DNA of 64,000 nt, taken from positions 503,332-567,331 of the forward strand of contig FN648498.1 in the NCBI GenBank assembly GCA_000310025.1. Reading direction: 5' to 3'. Positions 36,676 through 45,783 of this stretch are shown here, piece after piece. The DNA is from Ectocarpus siliculosus. Taxonomy: Eukaryota > Sar > Phaeophyceae > Ectocarpales > Ectocarpaceae. Each line of letters opens with the position of its first letter. Position 1 is the first letter of the stretch. Under the pieces are notes generated by a model, which saw only the letters and a program-made list of their open reading frames with translations, searched no databases and had not been told where the DNA came from. A program made the position numbers and the translations under genes.

Positions 36676-39600
36676 GCAGCATGTGTCGATTGTTTGTGCG
36701 TTGTACGCGCCAGTCTTGGGCAACCTCCCGTCGAAATTTCAAGCACCGCCCGGCGTGCCTGTCTGGTACTTATATACGTAGCTTAGCGGGCCGTAGCACC
36801 AACAAGGCGTGCTATTTGTTGTAACCCACAACAGATCATTCCAGCAGCAGCGCGTTCCGGCTGCCACCTGTAGTGAATCCATCCCGCCTTCCTTGACGTT
36901 TCTGTCGTCAAAAGTGGGATTGAACCGCTCTCACACACGAGCGCACCTTCCTCTTTGCGTTGCTTCTCCTCTTTGCAACCCTTCTTCCCGTACACTCGAC
37001 ACTCGATACTCGATGGTACGGCAGCTCGCGACCTCGCCGGAGACGGAGTCCGAGGTGCGATCAGAGGCCTTCTGGGTCGTCCTCAACGCCGCCAGCTGTG
37101 GCTCTGATGCACAGGTGTGTTTTGACGCTGTTGTTGTTGTCGCTGCTGCTGTTGTCATCGCTGCTGCTACTGCTGTCGATCCTGTGTGCTGTCGTAGCTT
37201 TTGATGGTGTGGTTTCTGATGATACCTCGACTTGGAAAGGCGTTACATCCTCTCTGCCCACATGAGTAGGTAACCCTAGAGATGAGGCGAGGAGCTTCCG
37301 TGATCGAACAACACGCGCAGATACAAACGAAACTCCGATGCAAAACCCGACTATTCCAGCAAAGCAGTGCAAGAGACTGCCCCGATGCTACGGAACTCAA
37401 GCGAAGTCCATGGATGTAGTTGAAAATTCCAGTGGTTTCCATGCATGATTCCCTTACAACAGGCTTTCACCACTTCCGCCACATATCGATGCCAAGCCCT
37501 TAACCAAACGCTACACCCCCCTTGCGGGAAGAATCCGAAGGGCTGCTGACTCGACCCAACACGCTCGTCGACCCACTCGTCACGTTCGTGTATGTCTCCT
37601 CCCCTTTGTTTTGTATGTGTGTGTTGGCATGGGATTGGATTAGATCGAGTATCTGGTGTCACAGGGGTGCGTGCAGATCCTCTCGGATCTCCTTGGGGAG
37701 AGCTCGATGGTAATGATGGCCTTGGAAGGGATCGAGAGGGTGCTCAGCGTTGGCGATCTCCGCGTGATGCGGAACGCTATCGCCTCGCACTCGCATGCAG
37801 ATCCCGATCAGGTGCGCGGAGTTTGTTGTCATTGTTGAGGTAATGCCGGTGGTGATGGAAGTGGTAGCGGTATGTCTGCTCTTGCGGGTCAATACACAGC
37901 AGTCAGTCGGTCATGAGAGTACATGGCACCGAAGTCAATCACGAAGGTGCGATTTTGTGGTGGAGCAAAAACGACTGTCAAAGATGTTATCCCGAAAGAA
38001 GACCCCAAGAGTTGCCAGAGGTATGATAGGGTCGAGGCGATGTTATCGGGGTTGATCACCAGGAGCATGGCACCAGCACGTGGTGTGATGCATCCGTTAA
38101 TTGGCTCGTGCTGACGGGGCCCCTGAGGGAAGGGAAGGCATGAACCGAAGGTATTTGTGAGAACGAGTACATTATATGTAGTTTTGTGAATCGCTCTCTC
38201 GGTACAGACTGGTGTGATCCTGACCGGGATGGCCATGGCAGTAGCATCCCCGGAGCACTATGCCCGCGCCTTTTGGGTGTTCCCTGGCGGTAAAAATGTG
38301 TCCATTTAGCGGCATGAAAATTGAACACCGAGCGAGAGACCCAGAATAGATGTGTATAAAACCACGGAGATGGACCCCAAAAGTGCTTTCGGTCTTCCTG
38401 TTCAACCATCAGCAAGATGCCCCTATTTTGATTTGTGATGTACAGCACCAATGGTTGTATTATTCTACACCTGCCCTCCACATTTCGACTTATTTTGCTC
38501 TCCTGCCTCTGCAAGGGAGGCGATGGTGCCGGTGGTCACGGGGAGGGAGAGGGAGAAGGGGACCATTGCATGGAGTGCGCGAGCATGGAAGCGGTCGGGG
38601 CGGCGGCGGCGGCGGCGAACGCGAGGGACGGTCATTGCGCCACGGAGGCGCTGGCGGGCGGAGAGGCCGGAGCGTACACGAACCCCTACGCTTGCATGCT
38701 CACGCCGGAGAAGATCCAGGCGCTAGAGGCGCACAAGAACTCGGCGGTTGCCAAGAGGTGAGCTTTTTCGTTGTTATCTTCGTGCGAGTGTAAAGTTCAA
38801 GCGTGTGCGTATGTACGAAGAATTTTGTTTTTCGTTTTAGGGTGGGTTCGTGCATGTAATTCCTTCTGCGTTTTACCTGTCGGATTCGTTGATGCACGCA
38901 CGTGCTGTTTTTTTTTCTTGGAGAACTGATCAGCTCTTGTGGCAGACTTTTTTTTCGCTTCTGGTGGTTGTTGTTGGGTCGTTTGCCTTTACTGCTGTAG
39001 TACGCAAGGAACGCGGCTGTTCTGCGTGTGGACTTGATCGCAAGATCCCCTATCCTACTTCGTAAATTTTTGTTTCGAGGAAGTCCTCTATTTATTGCAG
39101 ATTCCCCAACATATAGCGATCTATGAGAGGATCTACAAATGTATTTCGTTGGGAGGCAATCGATTGTCGAGGGAAGTTGAATCGGGTTTGTAGCATGCTC
39201 CCGGAGGGTTACGTTCTTGTTTTTTGTGAAAAAAGATTTTGAGTTGCCGGTAGTCCGTTGCGCACTTGCCGTCTCTCACCACTGCCGCACCGGCTACTTG
39301 CTTGTTTTGCCTAAATGTATAGTAGTGGCCGCTCTGTGTTCGAGGTCGCTCGTCGCCCCCTCTCTCTATCTCTCATCTCGGCTGATGTACTCCTGTTCAT
39401 GGTGGGTAACTGCTATGGCGTCAAGTCGGTCATTTGAGGGCCGGATTTTGTTTGCAACAAGGGTGCTGCTCGTCGGTGGATGCTTTCGCGAGCACACATA
39501 TATACCACCGCGCTGATTCACGCATTCCCTCTCCCCACGGGTACTCGTGTCGGCTGTCTGCCTCCCCCTGCTGCGGTTGGACCTTTTTTCGTCCTTGTGA

Positions 39601-42600
39601 CGTGACGTGACGTGACGTCACACCTTTTAGGGCCAGCCGAGTGTGGGCGCGCTACTTCGTGACGTGCGCGATCTGCCGGGGGTTCTTCAGCAGGCACGGC
39701 AGCAGCGCCACCTTCTGCGCGGAGTGCAACTGCCACGTCTGCGGCAGCTGCGATTGCACCGTCTTTCACCTCGCCTACCAGGTAAGCAGAGCTGCTAAAT
39801 GCTGCTGCTAAATGCTGCTGCTGCTAAATGCTGATTCTGCTGCTGCTAATGCCGCTGCTGATTCTGCTGCTAATGCCGCTGCTGATTCTGCTGCTTCCGC
39901 TAATGCTGCTGCTGCTGATGATGCTGCTGCTGCTGCTAAATGCTGCTGCTGCTGTGTGGTGAAAAAAACGGTGTAGCTCGCACGCACGAATGGTCCGGTA
40001 GAGATGTTCTAGAGGTCCTACGGCCTACAGCAGTATGTAGGTGTGCCACAAGACGGATGGGAAAAGAAGAAGCAGTACACAGAGAGGTTGTGCCCTACCC
40101 CCGGTTTGCGTGTTCGTCAACGTTGTGACTCTGTCCGCTCCGGTGTGTGGAGGGGGGGGGGGGGGCTCAGCAACATGTTTCTTTGGAAGCGCACACTGCT
40201 GTGTACTAGGGGCAACCACCCGCTCTACCTTGAGGTCTCGTCATTTTTATGTTGCTCTCTTTCACCCATTGCAGGGATGGCAATGCCGACCCTTTCTTTC
40301 GCTCCTGGCTTGATCTGTCTCGGCCTATGAACTTGGTCGTGTTGGTGATTTTTTTTTTTTACTGTAGGTTTTTTGTGGAGAGGTTGCACTGCTGTTGGTT
40401 AATCTGCGCGTGGTATTGTTTTGCCGATGGTGCGACTCGCTTGCTGCTGTCGCTCTACTACAGGACAAGCTGTGGGAGGAGATGGAGGGCAAGGAGGAGA
40501 GGGGGAAGAAGGCCCAACAAGCTGCAAAGAAGAACAAGAAGGTGCGAAATTTGCTTGGTCTCGTATGCATTGCCACTCCTCCGTTGCAATATGAATATGT
40601 ATATCCTCCCGTCCTCCGTCATTACAGCAAGCTAGAATACTATGCCGCTGGACACTCGTTTCAAATGCAGGGCCGCACCCTGCGATACCACCTCAGCTGC
40701 AACTATGTGTTCTTGTACATTTGCGTGCTCTATTGTTAGGCTTGTTTGTGGGGTATGTTAAGCGTACCGTCCGGCAAGAGCATGCCACTGAAGAGCAGCT
40801 TCTTTGTACAGCCCGTGGATGTGTTTTTGGCATTGGGGTTGCAATTTTGTCCTACCCCTGGTTTACACACAAAAGTAGCGCTTCTGCTGGTGTGCCCCCC
40901 CCCCCCCCCCCCCCAGTNNNNNNNNNNNNNNNNNNNNNNNNNNNNNNNNNNNNNNNNNNNNNNNNNNNNNNNNNNNNNNNNNNNNNNNNNNNNNNNNNNN
41001 NNNNNNNNNNNNNNNNNTTACACAAAAAAAAGGGTTTTTTGGGGGGGGCCCCCCCCCCCCCCCCCCCCCCGTCAATGCCCTTGTTCACAAAGCAGGCTAA
41101 GAAGCGAGAAAAGAAGAAAAATGCGGCGAAGGAGTTGGCCATAGACCCTCTGCCGAAGGAGGCAAAGGCGGCCGGCGGCGGCGGCGGAGGGAGGGGGGCC
41201 GGCGGGGACAAACCTGCTGCTGCTCCGCCGGGCGGCGTGAAGCGGGCCGGCAAGGCGGGAGGGAAGGACAAGGACAAAGCTAGCGATGGCGAAAAGGCGA
41301 TGCCCGGCCAGCGATCACCTGGCTTAGGAAAGAAGGTCGGTGTGTAGAAGCAATCGGCCACCGCGCTATGTATCTGTCTGGATGACGAAATGAAGGCGGT
41401 CTTTCGCAGGGGACGGAGAGTCGGACGGACGTGAATACGCTTGTTTTGTCCGCAGATCCCCCGTGTGTATGCGTGTGCGTGTTTCTTTGGTTGGCATCGA
41501 CCGCGCTAGCCGGCTGACCAGTGAAAACACTGCATTTTAGACGGAAAATAAAAACGCGAACACGCAATCTAGCCAAAGGGTTTTACCATCAGGGGGGGGA
41601 GGTGGGGCCGGAGTTGGGACGACAGTAGTGCCCTGCGTCTGGAGCACAAGGAGTAGACTCCGCGCCACTGTGTGTGTGCACGTCGCATACCTCTCGCCCT
41701 AGGGGAGGTCAGGCTAGACGCTGTTGCGGCGTTGCTGTTTAGAAACTCGTGGACACCGCCATCAGTGGCCGTTGCCATCGCGAGGTACGCCAATCTGATT
41801 GATGATTTGGAGTAGATCGAGCACTAGTCTTCGCTGACCGTCTTTGGCGACAAGTCGTCTGCCAAAAGCGTAGCATCGATCGCCTACTGGAACGCACCTC
41901 ACTTGGGTGCACACGTATCTGGCTGTATTTTGTATAGACACAAATTGCTGGCGGTTGTTGTTTCTCATCGTCGTTTACTTACATTCTAATGAGCTCCGAG
42001 GTATGGGATTGACCCAGTATCTTGAAGAATCAGACTACATGTACTGCTGTCTTTGGTGCGGAGCTATTCCTTTGTCTTTGATTTGATTTTTCCAGTCGGG
42101 GGCTCCGCGACAAGCACCGTCTGCTGTTTCTTGTGGATGGTTCCTGTCCATGGTATGGTGGAGGGATTCCTGCTTGTGCCACTCTCGTTCGTAGTGTAGT
42201 ATCTCAAACAACAGTTGAGTTGTGAAGGCGACCTGCGTTAAAAAGTGGCGGCGTTGCGGTGGCTTGTTGCCTTGCCCATGTATTGCCTTGAGCCGCCGAA
42301 CGACACCGGAGCGCCTCAAGGAGAAGCCCCTTTTCGAATCGTGACATGTACACCATTGATTTCCCCCGCTCAAGCCCTTTTTACGTCACAGTTTTAAATT
42401 TTCCTCTACTCGCCCCATCCGCATCTCGCACCATGCTAACACGTTCGCGTGTGTCGCGTGTCCTGTAACGGCCAGGGGCATGACCGGTCATCCTCGCCCA
42501 ACAAGGCTAGCAGCAGTGCCTCCACGGAGAGCAACAGCGAGGACGAGTACAGCCCGTCGTCCCCCCGCGACCCCAAGTACCACGACAACCGCACATCGCC

Positions 42601-44206
42601 GGCAACCTCGACGGCAGCCGCCATCATCAACGCCACCGCGGCGGCGGTTAACTCCGCCGCCGCTGCAGCCGCCGCAAAGAAGAGCGGCGCAGGCCGGAGA
42701 ACAACAGCAACAGCAGCAACAACAACAACAACAACCCCGCCGAAGAAGCCGCCCTTGGGCCGTGCTCAGGCGGCGGTGGCGGCGGTGACACCCACGGCAC
42801 CCTCGCCGGAGGAGGAGGAAGAAGAGCGGGGGCAACGGCGCCCGGGGAAGAAGCAGGGCAGGAGAGACCCTCAGCAGCCGGCGGCGGTAGGGAGAGAAAA
42901 CGGCAAGACTTTGTTCTCGGCCTTGTCGTCATCGTCGTTGTCGTCGTCGTCGTCGTTGTCGTCGTCTGCTGCTTCTTATGGGACAGCGGCGGCTGTCGCC
43001 GCTAACAGGTGGAAAGGCTCGCCGACAGCGGCGGCTAGCAGAGCCCTCGAGGACGATGGCGAGGAGCCGTGGGTTGTAGTCGGCGGCACCGGCGGGAAGC
43101 GAGCTGGAGGCACCAAGTGGAACAAGGGGCATCAGCAGCAGAGGGCGGCGGCGGCACCTGCACCACCGGTTGGGTCGGGCGGCGGCGGCAGCGGCGGGAC
43201 CTCTTCTGTCGTCTGGGCGAGCGAATCAAGCCCCGCGAATGTCGCCGTTCCGGCGGCTACGCTGGTTCGGTCGAGCGCGGTGGCATCACCACCGCCGGCC
43301 ACCGCCGCCGCCGCCACCGGTACAGCGCCGCGTGTTTCCGTCCCGTCTCCCTCACACGTGCAAGTAGTTCCCCCCGGTGGCGGGGGGCCCGGGGGTGCGT
43401 GGGGGGGTGCTGGTGTCGTCAAGCCCGCGGTGCCCCCGGCGGTGTCCTCCAGACCTGTGGGTACGCCGAGCTCAACAACCGCGAAAGGAGTCCTCCGCCA
43501 GCCCGTAGCGAACGGTTCGCAGTTCGCCCCGCAACGGCAGGGGCCGGGCCCGGGGTCCGTGTGGGGTGCGTCTTCGAGTATCATGGACGCGAGACACAAC
43601 CCTCTCTCTGTTGCCCCGCCCGCTTCTTCTGCTTCTTCGCCGGCGGCGGCGGCGGCGGGGTCTTCTCTCGGTGCGCCTTTCGCGGGATTGCCGGCCGCCG
43701 CTAGGGCTCCGGGCCCCTCCAACCGGGCGGGTGTGATTGGCTCACGGCCACAGGCGACGGCGACGACGGTGGCGGCGGCAGCGGTGGTGGCGAAGCCGGT
43801 CGGGCCGTCTTCGCGAGGACTCCCGACCGCGAATGCTCTTTCGCCCACGTCGACTACGGTAGGCAGCAGAGTCACGACAACGGCGGCGAGTGTGAATAGC
43901 AAGGGAGGGACGGGGGTCGCCGGTACCGTGAGCAGCAGCGGCGGTGTGTCGCCTGCCGGTGTCGCGATCCCTTGGCAAGAGGCACCGGTCGGCGGTGGCA
44001 GCGGCAGCAGCAGCGCGAACAGCAGCAGCAGCGTGAGCAGCCTGTTCCGGAGCGCGTCAACCGGGTCGGAAGCCTTGATCGAGAACGAGAAGCTGGTCAG
44101 CTTCTTGCTCGAGACCGGATCGATCTTGGCGCTGGCGCGGCGGCTAGAAGAGGAGGAAGACTGGAGGAGGCCAGTGCCATCGTCTATCAACTCCCGCCCG
44201 GGCTAA
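28828..44206 (+). CDS. Importin-alpha-like armadillo protein with C-terminal Cys-rich module and long low-complexity tail
   Basis: Nuclear-import adaptor family. Sixteen exons: 28828-29005, 29590-29978, 31181-31320, 32013-32169, 32937-33085, 33672-33798, 34404-34511, 35148-35354, 35978-36067, 37025-37114, 37644-37811, 38516-38757, 39631-39781, 40464-40541, 41072-41335, 42476-44206 (about 1,422 aa; usual importin-alpha is about 530). Residues 1-190 are Lys-rich then Ala/Pro-rich, with no clear IBB domain. ARM repeats span about 190-690 (ALSALTTVAQTTTEHT, MWVLGKLAQDG, AWSLFNLLDG, ALRTIGNVV, ACWTLSNIAAGS, AFWVVLNAASCG) and end NPYACMLTPEKIQALEAHKN. Exon 13 runs from the last helix (ASRVWARYF) into CAIC..FCAECNCHVCGSCDC..FH. 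Lys-rich and Ser/Ala/Gly-rich sequence follows to TAA at 44206. Exon 7 uses a GC donor (AAG|GCAAGA). The exon 15 acceptor abuts an assembly gap. Confidence 0.85.
30099..30116. repeat. Palindrome made of two opposed decamer copies
   Basis: TACAGCAGTACTGCTGTG contains TACAGCAGTA and TACTGCTGTG overlapping head to head, so CAGCAGTACTGCTG is a perfect palindrome. It lies in an importin-gene intron. Confidence 0.8.
33601..33640 (-). repeat. Interspersed short repeat, copy 1
   Basis: Read on the minus strand it gives GCATCGACCGCGCTAACCGG then CTGACCAATGAAAATA. Related copies occur at 35391-35430, 35627-35655, 41493-41530 and, less well, 52484-52514. Confidence 0.7.
35391..35430 (+). repeat. Interspersed short repeat, copy 2
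   Basis: GCGTTGACCGCGCTTTGTAA then ACGGCTGACCAATGAAAAG, in the intron after importin exon 8. About 240 bp further on is copy 3, and both are followed by GACGGCGG and AGCGGGT(T)AAAA. Confidence 0.7.
35627..35655 (+). repeat. Interspersed short repeat, copy 3
   Basis: ACTGCCGCGCTTACCGGCTG then CCCAATGACAC. It shares downstream sequence with copy 2, so the pair is a local duplication about 240 bp apart. Confidence 0.65.
36613..36682 (+). repeat. GGAACG-T(6)-AAGACAAC element ending in trinucleotide run
   Basis: GGCCGGAACGTTTTTTATTT then TGAAGACAACGACAGCAGC and a CAG run. Related copies lie at 26291-26335 and 30989-31038, each ending in an AAC or CAG run, which suggests a short interspersed element with a simple-repeat tail. 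Confidence 0.6.
39790..39957. repeat. CTG-based minisatellite in importin intron
   Basis: Degenerate units of TGCTGCTGCTAAATGCTGCTG, TGATTCTGCTGCTAATGCCG and GATGATGCTGCTG fill most of the stretch just after exon 13. Confidence 0.85.
40918..41017. other. Assembly gap (100 N) with miscalled duplicate on its right side
   Basis: Sequence 41018-41070 (TTACACAAAAAAAAGGGTTT onward, then a C run) is a homopolymer-smeared copy of 40863-40916 (TTACACACAAAAGTAGCGCT onward, then a C run). The true join is probably C(n)AG|TCAATG, with no missing sequence. That places the importin exon 15 acceptor exactly at the gap. Confidence 0.8.
41493..41530 (+). repeat. Interspersed short repeat, copy 4
   Basis: TTGGCATCGACCGCGCTAGC then CGGCTGACCAGTGAAAACAC, in the importin intron between exons 15 and 16. 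It differs from copy 1 at only a few positions. Confidence 0.7.
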
Positions 44207-45783
44207 ATAGTGCTGCAACACTGGAGAGCTCGGTTGTTGCCGGAGATCCGCGGAGAGAGTGCGGTCGATCGATGTGTAGAGTGATGGCATTACTGCTTTT
44301 TTTTGTGGCAACCTTTTTGCGTGCTGTTGTTGTCATGTGGTGTGAGTTTCAATGAAATGTTTTCGCATCGGGTCTTGCTGGGAGGGCGTCGGCCAAGGAC
44401 TCGAGGTGGGAGTGGACTCTTTAGCACAGCCCCTTGTTGCGATATGTTTATGTGTGTTCTTGTCTTACCCACCTCGCCGGTGCGTTTGAATTCATTCGAC
44501 GTCCTCTCCAACCTCTCCAACTTACATATGCACATCTACGATGGGGCTTGTCTTTGGCTGTGCTTCTTTCATCTTCCTCTTGTTGCTGATGTAGTTTGTT
44601 CTACAATTCTTCATTCTGAAGTCTTGCGGAGTATTCCCGGACTGACTGGGGCTTGCTCTATGGTACTTATACGTTTTAGTGTGGTCAGGCTACAGCAGTC
44701 CATTGAGTTATGTCAAGAGTAGGCCAACCAACAGGGTTTGATACTGGGTCATGATAGGTTTCCACGTCTGCAATACTTCGTAGATGCATGCGTGATTATT
44801 GGCGTTCCGCTTCGCACCAACATGCCTCCGGTTTCTCTTGATTCCTATTCGATACCAGTAGTATGGAGTGAATAATACAAGGAAAACGTTCGTTTGGACG
44901 ACGAAAGAAAATGAAGTTTCAGCAGTAGGCCTGACCTTCTTCTCTTCTGTCGCTCTTGTTTGGCCCAACGAAAGTCATGGATACTGAAAAGGCAAAAAAG
45001 CATTTTTTGTTCACGGCAAGAAGGCTCAATTTTTTATGGCAGCGTGGATGCCTGTGCCGTCCTCCTCCCATCAACACCACAGGATCTGAGACCCGGTGTG
45101 TGTTGGTTTGTCGAAATGGTGGAAATCAACCTCGCAACACGTCTGTTTGTCGCATTCGATTTTACTTATTGGTCATGGCACAGCCACAAATCATCCATCT
45201 TGGTAGTACTTGACAGGCATCCGCAAAGGGCCCTCCGGAGAGGACCTGCAGCACATACTGTACATGAAACACGGTGAATTAGCAGTCAGTGCCTCGACCC
45301 CCAAGACTGAGCTTTCCAACCAACGTTTGCATACGTCAGTTACTTAAGGCGGGAATCCACACCCACGCCTTCAAAACTTCAAAAATACTGAGAGACATGC
45401 AAGTTAGTAAGCTCTCAAGAGTCATTGCACTACAAAAATGTTCCCCCAATCCCCCAAAACCTCAAAATATATTTCTCGATACTACTGCACACAAAAATAG
45501 TCCCTGTTAGGCCAATTGCGACATCATGTTCATAAGTGAGTGGTGCCATCGGCGCGATTGCTCTCATTCGCTCGCCTCCCACCTCGCCACCGCGCCCACC
45601 CACCCCGCCACAAACAGCAAACGAACGTTCGCACTTCCAATTCATTGTATTAATTATCGATCATGAAAGTTTGGGAGTTCCAGTCGGCGTTCTTGAAAAA
45701 TGAAACCGTCATGTTCCATCCACGGCGTGGTGCATCAACCACGGACCCACGGCACAGCCAGCCTGAGCCGGAGGTATGAAGGC
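44207..45783. other. Intergenic region between importin-alpha-like and EF-hand genes
   Basis: Both neighbours are on the plus strand, so this holds the importin 3' UTR and the EF-hand promoter and 5' UTR. No other exon was recognised. One near-match decamer lies at 44691. Confidence 0.5.

Larger units (their letters stand above)
13913..40035. repeat. Dispersed decamer TACTGCTGTA / TACAGCAGTA (nine exact sites in this span)
   Basis: Exact sites start at 13913, 14582, 19040, 26494, 27384, 30099, 31697, 38990 and 40026. Nine-of-ten matches start at 7771, 26699, 30107, 31858, 42042, 44691 and 55912. About 0.12 exact sites are expected in 64 kb counting both strands. All exact sites are non-coding. 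Flanks are not conserved, so the decamer itself is the unit. Confidence 0.8.

Noticed and set aside
43132-44190. 352-codon minus-strand frame
   Set aside because: It is the exact antisense of the GC-rich last importin exon. The plus frame is in phase with 15 upstream exons, so the antisense frame is a composition effect.
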